The translations under genes were made by a program, and so were the position numbers. Positions 40,957 through 52,565 of a stretch of DNA of 64,000 nucleotides are shown piece after piece (the first letter of the stretch is position 1; each line of letters opens with the position of its first letter). The notes below the pieces were generated by a model that was given only the letters and a program-made list of their open reading frames with translations, did not search any database and was not told the origin of the DNA. Source of the DNA: Ferranicluibacter rubi (GTDB taxonomy: Bacteria; Pseudomonadota; Alphaproteobacteria; Rhizobiales; Rhizobiaceae); NCBI RefSeq assembly GCF_011603255.1, contig NZ_JAANCM010000004.1, forward strand, positions 372,001 through 436,000. The letters are read 5' to 3'.

Positions 40957-41330
40957 CGCCCTTCGGTGAGGAGATGATCCGCCTGCGCGCCGAGCGTGGG
41001 GTGACGCAGAAGCAGATGGCGCAGGCGCTCAACGTGTCCGCGGCCTATCTCTCGGCGCTGGAGCACGGAAAGCGCGGCACGCCGAGCTTCGATTTCCTCC
41101 AGCGGGTCGCCGGGTACTTCCACATCATCTGGGACGAGGCGGATGCCTTGTTCGCGCTTGCGGCGCAGTCGAACCCGCGCGTCACCGTCGACACATCAGG
41201 CCTTCCCCCCGGCCACACGATCCTTGCCAACCTCCTGGCGGCCCGGATCCGGCATCTCCCGAACCAGACGGTTGTGGATATCACGCAACTTTTGGACAAT
41301 GCGCAGAAGGGTGCTAAAGATAGTTCCTGA
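40953..41330 (+). CDS. XRE-family helix-turn-helix regulator
   Basis: A 125-residue DNA-binding protein. The HTH is in residues 9-60 (GVTQKQMAQALNVSAAYLSALEHGKRGTPSFDFLQRVAGYF). The C-terminal half is a conserved but uncharacterised tail (DEADALFALAAQSNPRVTVDTSGLPPGHT). Its start overlaps smr by four bases. Targets are unknown; the 269-base gap before gyrB is an obvious candidate for autoregulation, but that is inference. Confidence 0.88.
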   Translation: MTPFGEEMIRLRAERGVTQKQMAQALNVSAAYLSALEHGKRGTPSFDFLQRVAGYFHIIWDEADALFALAAQSNPRVTVDTSGLPPGHTILANLLAARIRHLPNQTVVDITQLLDNAQKGAKDSS

Positions 41331-41461
41331 AACCCTCTCCGGCAAAAGAGCCTGGCGATCTTGCCTCGGGAGCTGCGAGACAAACGGAAGAACCATCCCC
41401 CGATCCCGCTTTCGCCGGATCGATTTCAAGTCCCGTTTCTGGCCGCAACCATCTGTCAGAT

Positions 41462-41490
41462 TTGGAACCGGACCCGGAAATGCTTATATT
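41462..41490 (+). promoter_or_regulatory. Predicted gyrB promoter
   Basis: TTGGAA and TATATT are spaced by 17 bases, about 110 bases upstream of the gyrB start, in the 269-base gap after the XRE gene. I see no other clear element in the gap. Confidence 0.45.
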
Positions 41491-41578
41491 CAGACGATTG
41501 CCAGCAAGCTGATTCGCCCTCCCGGATTCCCGCATGGCCCGGATTCTCGTATGGCAAGCGTCCGAAACGACGCCGTAA

Positions 41579-44035
<2,457 letters not shown>

Positions 44036-44064
44036 CGGAATACTCTTTCCAGAGTTTCAAACTG

Positions 44065-44101
44065 AAAAGCCCTCGCAACCAACCGGCTGCGAGGGCTTTT
44101 T
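44065..44101 (+). terminator. Rho-independent terminator after gyrB
   Basis: AAAAGCCCTCGCA and TGCGAGGGCTTTTT form a 13-bp stem with a 10-base loop. It may also serve the convergent nitroreductase gene. Confidence 0.87.
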
Positions 44102-44134
44102 CATGTCGATCTCATGCTTTGAGATCGACGCCGA

Positions 44135-44737
44135 TCAATCGGCCTTGAAGCTGCCGTTGAAGGCGAGTTCGGAAAGCGGACGGCGGGGGCTCGGGGTCTC
44201 CCGCGCCTGCAGGCCTTCCGGCAGGACCGACTTGTCGCCGACCCGGCCGATCGCAACGCCGGCTTCGACGCGGTAGCCTTCGGGAATGTCGAGGATCTCG
44301 GCAGCCTTGTCGAAGTGGATGCCGGTCATGCCATGCGCCTGGTAGCCCAGCAGCATCGCCTGATGGGCGATGGCGCCCCAGGCCGAGCCCGCATCGAAGC
44401 TATGGCTGTAGGACGGCTTGGATTCGGTGGAGCCCGGTGCCGTAAAGTGCGTTTTGGAAATGATGATCACCAGCGCGGAGGCGGACTTCGCCCAGCTCTG
44501 GTTGAAATCGTTGAGGATCGGGAGAAGCGTGTCCCATTCCGGCGTGCCGCGCAGCGCGTAGGAGAAGCGCCAGGGCTGCGAGTTGAAGGCGGATGGCGCC
44601 CAGCGGCCGGCTTCGAGAATCGTCAGAAGCTCCGCTTCGCCCATCGTCTCGTCCTTGAAGGCACGGGGCGACCAGCGGTCGAGAAAGCTAGCTTCGATCG
44701 GATGGTCTGCCTGTCGGAAATTGCTCGACGTGGTCAT
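44135..44737 (-). CDS. Nitroreductase-family protein
   Basis: FMN-dependent oxidoreductase fold. The RWSPRAFKDETM start (the RRSxR FMN-binding pattern of the family), the APSAFNSQPWRF block, SHSFDAGSAWGAIAHQAMLLG and GRVGDKSVLP fit a 200-residue homodimeric nitroreductase. The natural substrate is unknown; relatives reduce nitro compounds or quinones. The ATG giving MTTSSNFRQAD is preceded by GAAGGA. It is convergent with gyrB and divergent from the aldolase gene. Confidence 0.88.
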   Translation of the reverse strand: MTTSSNFRQADHPIEASFLDRWSPRAFKDETMGEAELLTILEAGRWAPSAFNSQPWRFSYALRGTPEWDTLLPILNDFNQSWAKSASALVIIISKTHFTAPGSTESKPSYSHSFDAGSAWGAIAHQAMLLGYQAHGMTGIHFDKAAEILDIPEGYRVEAGVAIGRVGDKSVLPEGLQARETPSPRRPLSELAFNGSFKAD

Positions 44738-44940
44738 GGTTCTGGTCCTTCGAGTGGATCGGCCGCTGTGCCAGCGGTTGCCGATGGGAAAAGCATGGGC
44801 GCGACGGAGAGCGCACTGCACCATCTAGTAAGTCCGTGCCATTCCCGACAAGATGCTTTCGGCGAATAGAGTGTCTTCACCATGGAGACGATTGCCTGAT
44901 GCCCTATCTGAGAAAGGGTGAGCGCGAGAAGGAGAGCGAC

Positions 44941-45744
44941 GTGCCGGCACCGATCAACCCATTCAAGGCCGCGCTGAACGAGCGACGCTTCCAGCTCGGT
45001 TTCTGGGTGGCACTGGCCAGTCCCTATGCCGCCGAGATTCTCTCCGGCAGCGGCTATGACTGGCTGCTCATCGATGGCGAGCACGCCCCGAACGACATTC
45101 CCTCGCTCGCAGCGCAGGTACAGGCGCTGAAAGGCTCGCAGAGCCATGCGGTCGTCCGCCTGCCGGTGGGCGAGACATGGATGATCAAGCAGATCCTCGA
45201 TGCCGGCGCCCAGACCGTCATGATTCCGATGGTGGAAACCGTCGAGGAAGCCGAGCGGCTGGTGCGGGCTGTGCGCTATCCGCCGCGCGGTGACCGAGGC
45301 GTTGGTGCGGCGCTCGGTCGGGCCTCCAGCTTCAGCCGCATCGGTGACTATCTGGAAACGGCGGATCGCGAGATCTGCCTGATCGTGCAGATCGAGAGCC
45401 GGGCGGGTCTGGCGGCTCTCGACCGGATCGCCGCGATCGACGGCGTGGATGGATTGTTCATCGGCCCGTCCGATCTCGCGGCCGACATGGGCCTTCTCGG
45501 GCAGCCGGGCCATGCCGATGTCACGGCAGCCATTCGCGATGCCTTCGCGCGGATCGCCAAGGCCGGCAAGGCGTCCGGCATCATGACGCTGAACCTCGAT
45601 CAGGCGCGGCTCTATCGTGAACTCGGCGCGGACTTCATGGCGATCGGCACGGATGTGACGACGCTCGTGGAAGCAACGACCCGGCTGCGTTTGCAATATC
45701 AAGGCGATGAAACGTCCCATACCACAGGATCGTCCGGGTATTGA
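44941..45744 (+). CDS. HpcH/HpaI-family aldolase
   Basis: Class II pyruvate aldolase of the HpcH/HpaI family, which cleaves 4-hydroxy-2-oxo acids into pyruvate and an aldehyde. Motifs: LGFWVALASPYAAEIL, DWLLIDGEHAP with the catalytic His, IPMVETVEEAERLV and IQIESRAGLAAL with the metal-binding Glu, and FIGPSDLAADMG with the metal-binding Asp. The start is a GTG with a strong AAGGAG 7 bases before it, giving 267 residues; an ATG 14 codons upstream lacks a ribosome-binding site. No aromatic-degradation genes are nearby, so the substrate is not shown. Confidence 0.88.
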   Translation: MPAPINPFKAALNERRFQLGFWVALASPYAAEILSGSGYDWLLIDGEHAPNDIPSLAAQVQALKGSQSHAVVRLPVGETWMIKQILDAGAQTVMIPMVETVEEAERLVRAVRYPPRGDRGVGAALGRASSFSRIGDYLETADREICLIVQIESRAGLAALDRIAAIDGVDGLFIGPSDLAADMGLLGQPGHADVTAAIRDAFARIAKAGKASGIMTLNLDQARLYRELGADFMAIGTDVTTLVEATTRLRLQYQGDETSHTTGSSGY

Positions 45745-45903
45745 TAGGGCTTATCGACTTGTCAATGCCTTCGGGCGCACACTTCGTCGAGGAATGAGGG
45801 AGGATTTCAAGATGATGGCAGAGGAAGGTCTTGCGACAGTTTCGCACCGGCCAACCGTGATACTCTAACGCACTTGCCGCACTGCACAATAAAGCGTAGC
45901 CTA

Positions 45904-45922
45904 TCATATTAGAGGAATATGA
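45904..45922. promoter_or_regulatory. Inverted repeat in the phaZ leader, candidate operator
   Basis: TCATATT-N5-AATATGA, perfect 7-bp arms. It is followed by a second stem (CGGAGAC, 14 bases, GTCTCCG, at 45925-45952). A possible promoter TTGCCG-17-TAGCCT lies just upstream (45874-45902). Nothing here identifies the binding protein. Confidence 0.4.
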
Positions 45923-45979
45923 AACGGAGACTTTACGCCAGAACTGTCTCCGCTCATGGTAAAAAGGAGTTTGTATCCA

Positions 45980-47251
45980 ATGTTTTACCAGTTCTATGAG
46001 CTGAATCATGCGATTATGGCCCCCTGGCGTGCCGCAGCCGACGCCATGCGTCTGGCCTATAGCAATCCGCTCAATCCGCTGTCGCAAACCTATCTCGGCC
46101 GCACCGCAGCAGCCGGTCTCGAAGTCTTCGAACGCTCGACCCGCCGCTATGGCAAGCCGGAATTCGGCCTGCATGAGACGATCATCGACGGCCAGCCGAT
46201 TTCGATCGACGAGAAGATCGTCTGGCGGCAGCCCTTCTGCAATCTCATTCATTTCGAGCGCGTTCTCGAAAAGCCGGCCCGGTCCGATCCGCGCGTCCTG
46301 ATCGTCGCCCCGATGTCCGGTCATTACGCGACCCTTCTACGCGGCACCGTCGAAGCGCTGCTGCCGACGTCCGACATCTACATCACGGACTGGATCGACG
46401 CGCGCATGGTACCCCTGACGGAGGGGACGTTCGATCTCGACGACTATATCGAATACATCATCGAGATCCTGCATTTCCTCGGGCCCGATACGCATGTCGT
46501 CGCAGTCTGCCAGCCGGCGGTTCCCGTTCTCGCCGCCGCCGCCATCATGGAAGCCCGGGGCGATGCGCTCTCGCCTGCCTCGATGACGCTGATGGGCGGG
46601 CCGATCGATACGCGGATCAACCCGACCGCCGTCAACAAGCTGGCCAAGGACAAGCCAATCGAATGGTTCCGCGACAATGTCGTGATGCCTGTTCCCTTTC
46701 CGCAGCCGGGCTTCATGCGGCCGGTCTATCCCGGCTTCCTCCAGCTCTCCGGCTTCATGTCGATGAACCTCGACAGGCATATCAATGCCCAGAAGGAATT
46801 CTTCGACCATCTCGTCAAGCATGACGGCGATGCGGCGGAGAAGCATCGGGAATTCTACGACGAATATCTCGCCGTGATGGACCTGACCGCCGAATTCTAC
46901 CTGCAGACCGTCGATGTCGTGTTCATGCAGCACGCTTTGCCGAAGGGCGAGATGATGCATCGCGGCGAGCGGGTGGATACGCACGCGATCCGCAAGGTCG
47001 CTCTGCTAACGGTGGAAGGCGAAAACGACGACATCTCAGGCGCGGGGCAGACGGCGGCGGCACAGACCATCTGTTCCAATATTCCGGACCATATGCGGAT
47101 GCATTACGTGCAGCCGGATGTCGGACATTACGGCGTTTTCAACGGTTCGCGCTTTCGTCGGGAAATCGCACCGCGCATCACCGTCTTCCAGCGCGAGCAC
47201 GGCCACAAGGCTGCAGCCGTCAAGGTCATCAAGGGTGGAAAAACCGCTTGA
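45980..47251 (+). CDS. phaZ: Intracellular poly(3-hydroxybutyrate) depolymerase, PhaZ type
   Basis: Breaks down stored PHB granules in the cytoplasm. The 423-residue protein starts MFYQFYELNHAIMAPWR as typical members do. The nucleophile elbow VVAVCQPAVP has Cys177 in place of the usual lipase Ser, as in the intracellular PhaZ (PhaZd-like) class. The Asp in VEGENDDISG and the His in VGHYGVFNG complete the triad. No signal peptide, which fits intracellular action. AAGGAG lies upstream of the ATG. The gene stands alone; no other pha genes are near. Confidence 0.93.
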   Translation: MFYQFYELNHAIMAPWRAAADAMRLAYSNPLNPLSQTYLGRTAAAGLEVFERSTRRYGKPEFGLHETIIDGQPISIDEKIVWRQPFCNLIHFERVLEKPARSDPRVLIVAPMSGHYATLLRGTVEALLPTSDIYITDWIDARMVPLTEGTFDLDDYIEYIIEILHFLGPDTHVVAVCQPAVPVLAAAAIMEARGDALSPASMTLMGGPIDTRINPTAVNKLAKDKPIEWFRDNVVMPVPFPQPGFMRPVYPGFLQLSGFMSMNLDRHINAQKEFFDHLVKHDGDAAEKHREFYDEYLAVMDLTAEFYLQTVDVVFMQHALPKGEMMHRGERVDTHAIRKVALLTVEGENDDISGAGQTAAAQTICSNIPDHMRMHYVQPDVGHYGVFNGSRFRREIAPRITVFQREHGHKAAAVKVIKGGKTA

Positions 47252-47289
47252 GAGCGGAAAAACGAACGGAAACATCAAAAAATGGTGAG

Positions 47290-47315
47290 ATCGGGCAAGC
47301 CTTTGCCCGATTTTT
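47290..47315 (+). terminator. Rho-independent terminator after phaZ
   Basis: ATCGGGCAA and TTGCCCGAT form a 9-bp stem with a 4-base loop and five T. Confidence 0.87.
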
Positions 47316-47408
47316 GGTCGCATCGTCTTGTGATGGAATGGACCTGTTCCCACATCGAAGAGAGCGGGTTCGACGATCGAACCCCTCTATAGATGAGGAC
47401 CAATCCCC

Positions 47409-47861
47409 ATGAATCAGAATGCCTTGATCCGTCCTGACTGGACGCCCGCGACCATTGCGTTGATGGTTCTCGGCTTCGTCGTCTTCTGGCCGCTCGGTCT
47501 GGCCATGCTTGCTTACATCCTCTTCGGCGAACGCCTGAAATCCTTCAAGCGCGACGCGAACGCCTCCGTCGATACTGTCTTTTCTACGTTCAGGGGCGGC
47601 TTCGGCGGCTTTGGCAAAACGGGTTTTTCGCGCGGCACGTTCCGCGCCGGCAATACCGGCAACGTCGCTTTCGACGACTGGCGCGAAGCCGAACTGGCGC
47701 GTCTCGATGAAGAGCGCCGCCGTCTGGACGATATGCGCGAAGATTTCGACGCCTATGTCCGCGAGCTGCGCCGCGCCAAGGATCAGGATGATTTCGACCG
47801 CTTCATGCGCGAACGTAACAACCCGTCGAACGGCCCGGTCACCGGCTACACCGGTAACTGA
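47409..47861 (+). CDS. DUF2852 protein
   Basis: A 150-residue protein of unknown function. The N-terminal RPDWTPATIALMVLGFVVFWPLGLAMLAY contains one membrane segment (about 15-38); a Gly/Phe-rich stretch follows (GGFGGFGKTGFSRGTF), and a long charged helix (DDWREAELARLDEERRRLDDMREDF) resembles a coiled coil. The FDDWREAEL block is conserved in the family. It is probably an inner-membrane protein with a cytoplasmic coiled coil. No functional partner is visible; it is followed by a strong terminator. Confidence 0.83.
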   Translation: MNQNALIRPDWTPATIALMVLGFVVFWPLGLAMLAYILFGERLKSFKRDANASVDTVFSTFRGGFGGFGKTGFSRGTFRAGNTGNVAFDDWREAELARLDEERRRLDDMREDFDAYVRELRRAKDQDDFDRFMRERNNPSNGPVTGYTGN

Positions 47862-47907
47862 TCCTCGACGCGCCCTGTGACCTCAGGCGCGCTTTGACGA
47901 AGAACAG

Positions 47908-47942
47908 GCCGGCCTTTCCTTTGCGGGGAAGGCCGGCTTTTT
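47908..47942 (+). terminator. Rho-independent terminator after the DUF2852 gene
   Basis: GCCGGCCTT and AAGGCCGGC form a 9-bp stem with a 12-base loop and five T. Confidence 0.87.
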
Positions 47943-47990
47943 CATCTCCAACTTGCGGCATAAGGCCCGCGAATCATCTATCAGGAACCC

Positions 47991-48770
47991 ATGTTTCCTT
48001 TGCTGCTCAAGCCTGTCCGCCGGAAGAAGCCGGTCGCACCTGTCCGGCCGGTGACGAAGACCGTCGTGAAGACGCTGACCGTCGACGGGCGGTCGCTTCC
48101 CCTGACGATCCGGCAGAACCCGCGGGCGACACGGATGACGCTGCGGATCGAGCCCGGCGGCCGCGCCCTCAAGATGACCATTCCCACCGGCCTGCCCGAA
48201 CGCGAAATCACGCAGTTTCTCGACCGTCATCAGGCGTGGCTGGCCAGCCGGCTGGCACGCTTCTCCGGCGAAAGCGTGCTGGAGGAGGGCGGCATGATCT
48301 TCGTGCGCGGCGTGGCGCACCGCATCGAGCGCACTGGCCGGCTCCGGGGTGTGACGGAAAGCGTCGTGGTCGATGACGAGGCGGTGCTGCGGGTCAGCGG
48401 CGCGCCGGAACATCTCGGCCGGCGCATCGCCGATTTCCTGAAGAAGGAAGCCCGCAAGGATCTGGAGCACTTGGCACCTGCCCATGCGCTGCATGTCGGA
48501 CGGCGGATCAAGTCGCTGACGTTGCGCGATACGCGGAGCCGCTGGGGGTCCTGCGCTGTGGATGGAGCGCTGAATTTCTCCTGGCGTATCGTTATGGCGC
48601 CGCCTTACGTCATCGATTATCTCGCCGCCCATGAGGTCGCTCACCTCAAGGAAATGAACCACGGCCCGAACTTCTGGGCACTCTGCGAGCGCCTCTGCCC
48701 GCGCACGGCCGACGCCCGTCACTGGCTGAAGCGCAACGGTACGCTGCTCCACGCCATCGACTTCACCTGA
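47991..48770 (+). CDS. YgjP-type zinc metallopeptidase (DUF45)
   Basis: A 259-residue protein with the YgjP/SprT-like domain. The zinc site AAHEVAHLKEMNHGPNFW (about 213-230) has the HExxH pair and the third His. Preceding blocks are RDTRSRWGSC and LNFSWRIVMAPPYVIDY, both typical. The N-terminal half has a family beta-sheet (IRQNPRATRMTLRI). The natural substrate is unknown. It follows a terminator, so it has its own promoter, and lies 75 bases before trpF. Confidence 0.9.
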   Translation: MFPLLLKPVRRKKPVAPVRPVTKTVVKTLTVDGRSLPLTIRQNPRATRMTLRIEPGGRALKMTIPTGLPEREITQFLDRHQAWLASRLARFSGESVLEEGGMIFVRGVAHRIERTGRLRGVTESVVVDDEAVLRVSGAPEHLGRRIADFLKKEARKDLEHLAPAHALHVGRRIKSLTLRDTRSRWGSCAVDGALNFSWRIVMAPPYVIDYLAAHEVAHLKEMNHGPNFWALCERLCPRTADARHWLKRNGTLLHAIDFT

Positions 48771-48845
48771 TCGCATCCTTCGACAACGGCGCGGGCCCTT
48801 GTTTTGGCTCGACTCCCAGGCCGATTCATGCAAATGCGGTGCCTT

Positions 48846-49520
48846 ATGACCATCGATGTCAAGATCTGCGGATTGAAGACCGCCGAAGCCGTCGACAAGG
48901 CGGTTGCCTTGGGCGCGAACCATGTCGGCTTCATATTTTTCGAGAAGAGCCCGCGCAATATCGAGCCGGACGATGCCGCACGGCTTGCCGACCGAATCCG
49001 CGGCCGGGCGAAGATCGTCGCCGTGACGGTGGATGCGGATAACGACACGCTGGACGAAATCGTCTCGTCGCTCGACCCCGACATCCTGCAGCTTCACGGC
49101 CACGAGACGGCGAGCCGCGCGCTGGATATCCGCGCCATCTACGGCCGGCCGGTCATGAAGGCATTTTCGGTGCGCGAGGCTGATGATCTGCGCGCCGTGG
49201 AGGCCTATATCGGCATTGCCGACAAGTTCCTGTTCGACGCCAAGGCGCCCAAGGGTTCCGACCTGCCGGGCGGCAATGGTGTGTCGTTCGACTGGACACT
49301 CCTCGACGCGCTTGACGCCGAGGTGGATTACATGCTTTCCGGCGGCTTGAACGCCGGAAATATCCGCGAGGCCCTGCAGATGACCGGCGCGCGCGCAATC
49401 GACATCTCCTCTGGAGTGGAAAGCGCGCCCGGCGTCAAGGATCTCGGGCGGATGGAAGAGTTTTTCGATGCCGTTGCACAGGCTTGCGCAGAGCCTTTCC
49501 GGTCAAGGAGCACGACGTGA
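48846..49520 (+). CDS. trpF: Phosphoribosylanthranilate isomerase
   Basis: Amadori isomerase in tryptophan synthesis, with a TIM-barrel fold. [12 protein letters not shown] carries the catalytic Cys, [15 protein letters not shown] follows, QLHGHE and the [10 protein letters not shown] block with the catalytic-type Asp before it (FDAKAP) are present. The start MTIDVK gives 224 residues; upstream ATGs in the same frame lack support, though the ribosome-binding site is weak. The stop overlaps the trpB GTG by four bases, so trpF-trpB-trpA are an operon. Confidence 0.95.
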   Translation: MTIDVKICGLKTAEAVDKAVALGANHVGFIFFEKSPRNIEPDDAARLADRIRGRAKIVAVTVDADNDTLDEIVSSLDPDILQLHGHETASRALDIRAIYGRPVMKAFSVREADDLRAVEAYIGIADKFLFDAKAPKGSDLPGGNGVSFDWTLLDALDAEVDYMLSGGLNAGNIREALQMTGARAIDISSGVESAPGVKDLGRMEEFFDAVAQACAEPFRSRSTT

Positions 49521-50737
49521 ATCAGACCCCCCTCCCCAATTCCTTCCGTTCCGGCCCCGACGAGGATGGTCGTTTCGGCATTTTCGGCGGCCGCTTCGTC
49601 GCGGAAACGCTGATGCCGCTGATCCTCGAGCTTGAAGCCGAATGGGAGAAGGCAAAGACCGACCCCGCTTTCAAGGCCGAGCTGGAACATCTCAACACCC
49701 ATTATACCGGCCGTCCGAGCCCGCTCTATTTCGCCGAGCGGCTGACGGAGGAGCTGGGCGGCGCGAAGATCTACTTCAAGCGCGATGAGCTGAACCACAC
49801 CGGCTCGCACAAGATCAACAACTGCCTCGGACAGATCCTGCTTGCCAAGCGCATGGGCAAGACCCGCATCATCGCGGAAACCGGGGCCGGCCAGCATGGC
49901 GTGGCGACGGCAACCGTAGCGGCCCGCTTCGGCCTGCCCTGCGTCGTCTACATGGGCGCGACCGACGTCGAGCGCCAGTCGCCGAACGTCTTCCGCATGA
50001 AGCTGCTCGGTGCCGAAGTGCGCCCCGTCACGGCCGGTCACGGCACGCTGAAGGATGCCATGAACGAGGCCCTGCGCGACTGGGTCACCAATGTGGACGA
50101 CACCTATTATCTGATCGGCACCGCCGCCGGCCCGCATCCCTATCCGGAAATGGTGCGCGACTTCCAGGCCGTCATCGGCCGGGAAACGCGCGAGCAGATG
50201 CTGGCCATGGAAGGCCGCCTGCCGGACATGCTGATTGCTGCCGTCGGCGGCGGCTCCAATGCCATCGGTCTCTTCCATCCGTTCCTCGACGATGCCAGCG
50301 TCAAGATCGTCGGTGTGGAAGCGGGCGGCAAGGGTCTCGACGGCGAGGAGCACTGCGCTTCGCTGACGGCGGGCTCGCCGGGCGTTCTCCACGGCAACCG
50401 AACCTACCTGCTGCAGGACAAGGACGGGCAGATCAAGGAAGGCCACTCGATCTCCGCCGGCCTCGATTATCCCGGCATCGGGCCTGAGCATTCCTGGCTG
50501 AAGGATGCCGGCCGCGTCGAATACGTGCCGATCATGGACCATGAGGCGCTCGAAGCCTTCCAGCTTCTGACCCGCCTCGAGGGCATCATTCCCGCGCTGG
50601 AGCCGAGCCATGCGCTCGCCGAAGTCATCAAGCGGGCGCCCACGATGGACAAGGACCAGATCATCGTGATGAATCTCTGCGGACGCGGCGACAAGGATAT
50701 CTTCACCGTCGGCAAGCTGCTCGGAATGGGACTGTAA
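49517..50737 (+). CDS. trpB: Tryptophan synthase beta chain
   Basis: Condenses indole with serine using PLP. The PLP lysine is Lys99 in [20 protein letters not shown] and the phosphate loop VGGGSNAIG (about 238-246) are present, and [16 protein letters not shown] is the family signature. The start is a GTG with AAGGAG 7 bases upstream, giving [10 protein letters not shown] and 406 residues; an upstream in-frame TTG is not needed. It overlaps trpF by four bases, and trpA follows after four bases. Confidence 0.97.
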   Translation: MNQTPLPNSFRSGPDEDGRFGIFGGRFVAETLMPLILELEAEWEKAKTDPAFKAELEHLNTHYTGRPSPLYFAERLTEELGGAKIYFKRDELNHTGSHKINNCLGQILLAKRMGKTRIIAETGAGQHGVATATVAARFGLPCVVYMGATDVERQSPNVFRMKLLGAEVRPVTAGHGTLKDAMNEALRDWVTNVDDTYYLIGTAAGPHPYPEMVRDFQAVIGRETREQMLAMEGRLPDMLIAAVGGGSNAIGLFHPFLDDASVKIVGVEAGGKGLDGEEHCASLTAGSPGVLHGNRTYLLQDKDGQIKEGHSISAGLDYPGIGPEHSWLKDAGRVEYVPIMDHEALEAFQLLTRLEGIIPALEPSHALAEVIKRAPTMDKDQIIVMNLCGRGDKDIFTVGKLLGMGL

Positions 50738-50741
50738 GAAC

Positions 50742-51581
50742 ATGAGCGCACGTTTCGACAGGACCTTCGCCAAGGCTGCCGCCGATCACCGTCCGGTGCT
50801 CGTCACCTACATCATGGGGGGCGATCCGGATTTCGACACTTCCCTGTCGATCATGAAGGCGCTCCCCTCTGCCGGCGCCGATATCATCGAACTCGGCATG
50901 CCCTTTTCCGACCCGATGGCCGATGGCCCAGCGATCCAGCTTGCCGGCCAGCGCGCGCTGCGCGGCGGCCAGACGCTCGAAAAGACGCTGGAGCTCGCCC
51001 GCCAGTTCCGCAAGACGGATACGGACACGCCGATCGTCATGATGGGCTACTACAATCCGATCTACATCTATGGCGTGGACCGGTTTCTCGAAAACGCGCT
51101 TGTCGCTGGCATCGACGGCCTGATCGTCGTCGATCTGCCACCGGAAATGGACGACGAGCTTTGCTTGCCCGCCCTCAAGAAGGGCATCAGCTTCATCCGG
51201 CTGGCGACGCCCACGACGGACGGACGGCGTCTGCCCAAGGTTCTCGAAAACACATCGGGCTTCGTCTATTACGTCTCCATGAACGGCATCACGGGCTCGG
51301 CCCTACCGGAGCCGGCACTGGTCGGCGGCGCCGTGGCGCGCATCAAGGAGCATACCAACCTGCCGGTCTGCGTCGGCTTCGGCGTGAAGACGGCCGAGCA
51401 TGCGCGCGCCATCGGCGCCTCCGCCGACGGCGTTGTCGTTGGCACCGTCATCATCAATCAGGTCGCATCCAGCCTGACCGAAGACGGTCAGGCCACAGGC
51501 GCGACCGTTCCGGGCGTCGAAGCTCTCGTTCGCGGCCTTTCGGCCGGCGTCCGGGCCGCACGTCTTGCCGCAGCCGAATAA
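50742..51581 (+). CDS. trpA: Tryptophan synthase alpha chain
   Basis: Cleaves indole-3-glycerol phosphate to indole and glyceraldehyde 3-phosphate and channels indole to TrpB. The catalytic acids are Glu50 in [11 protein letters not shown] and Asp61 in [19 protein letters not shown] and [10 protein letters not shown] form the phosphate-binding end of the TIM barrel. The length is 279 residues. It starts four bases after the trpB stop and is followed 49 bases later by accD. trpF-trpB-trpA-accD-folC is a common alphaproteobacterial arrangement. Confidence 0.97.
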   Translation: MSARFDRTFAKAAADHRPVLVTYIMGGDPDFDTSLSIMKALPSAGADIIELGMPFSDPMADGPAIQLAGQRALRGGQTLEKTLELARQFRKTDTDTPIVMMGYYNPIYIYGVDRFLENALVAGIDGLIVVDLPPEMDDELCLPALKKGISFIRLATPTTDGRRLPKVLENTSGFVYYVSMNGITGSALPEPALVGGAVARIKEHTNLPVCVGFGVKTAEHARAIGASADGVVVGTVIINQVASSLTEDGQATGATVPGVEALVRGLSAGVRAARLAAAE

Positions 51582-51630
51582 TCGCCCACATTCAGGGCAA
51601 TGACAGGCTGAACGATTTCAGGAGTTTCAT

Positions 51631-52557
51631 GTGAACTGGATTACCAACTACGTTCGCCCGAAGATCAATTCGATGCTCGGCCGCCGCGAGGTTCCGGAAA
51701 ACCTTTGGATCAAGTGCCCGGAAACGGGCGAGATGGTGTTCCACCGCGATCTCGAAGAAAACAAATGGGTCATTCCCGCCTCCGGCTTCCACATGAAGAT
51801 GCCGGCGAAGGCGCGTCTGAAGGACCTGTTCGACGAGGGCGTCTTCGAGACGCTGCCGCAGCCGAAGGTGGCGCAGGACCCGCTGAAGTTCCGCGATAGC
51901 AAGAAATATACCGATCGCCTGCGCGACAGCCGTGCGAAGACCGAGATGGAGGACACGATCCTTGCCGGTGTCGGCACCGTCGAAGGCCTGAAGCTCGTGG
52001 CCGTCGTGCATGAATTCGCCTTCATGGGCGGCTCGCTCGGCATTGCCGCCGGCGAGGCGATCATCAAGGCCTTCGAGCGCGCCATCGCTGAGAAGTGCCC
52101 GCTTGTCATCTTCCCGGCCTCGGGCGGCGCCCGCATGCAGGAAGGCATCCTCTCGCTTATGCAGCTGCCGCGCACCACCGTTGCCGTGCAGATGCTGAAG
52201 GAGGCAGGTCTTCCCTACATCGTGGTTCTGACGAACCCGACCACGGGCGGCGTCACGGCGTCCTATGCCATGCTCGGCGACCTGCATCTGGCGGAGCCCG
52301 GTGCCGAGATCTGCTTTGCCGGCAAGCGCGTTATCGAGCAGACCATCCGCGAAAAGCTCCCAGAGGGATTCCAGACGTCGGAATATCTGATGGATCACGG
52401 CATGATCGACATGGTCATCAAGCGCCATGACATTCCCTCGACGCTCGCACGCCTGCTGAAGATCATGCTCAAGAAGCCGGTCGATGCTGTCAAGCGGACC
52501 GTCGAGCCGGAAATCGTGGTTCCCCCGGCAGCGGTGCCGGTTGCGGCCAGCGTTTAA
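51631..52557 (+). CDS. accD: Acetyl-CoA carboxylase carboxyltransferase beta subunit, zinc ribbon degenerate
   Basis: Half of the carboxyltransferase that makes malonyl-CoA for fatty-acid synthesis. The crotonase-like core is normal: [32 protein letters not shown] and [16 protein letters not shown]. The N-terminal region aligns with the four-cysteine zinc ribbon of other AccD proteins, but only Cys29 remains; the other positions are Thr32, Ile48 and Ser51. The gene starts with GTG after AGGAG, giving 308 residues. The enzyme probably works without that zinc site; relatives in rhizobia appear similar as far as I recall. Confidence 0.95.
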   Translation: MNWITNYVRPKINSMLGRREVPENLWIKCPETGEMVFHRDLEENKWVIPASGFHMKMPAKARLKDLFDEGVFETLPQPKVAQDPLKFRDSKKYTDRLRDSRAKTEMEDTILAGVGTVEGLKLVAVVHEFAFMGGSLGIAAGEAIIKAFERAIAEKCPLVIFPASGGARMQEGILSLMQLPRTTVAVQMLKEAGLPYIVVLTNPTTGGVTASYAMLGDLHLAEPGAEICFAGKRVIEQTIREKLPEGFQTSEYLMDHGMIDMVIKRHDIPSTLARLLKIMLKKPVDAVKRTVEPEIVVPPAAVPVAASV

Positions 52558-52565
52558 GTTCAGCG

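Noticed and set aside
51620-51640. GTTTCATGTGAACT before accD as another parS
   Set aside because: The central CACGTG is broken (CATGTG) and three or more core positions differ.
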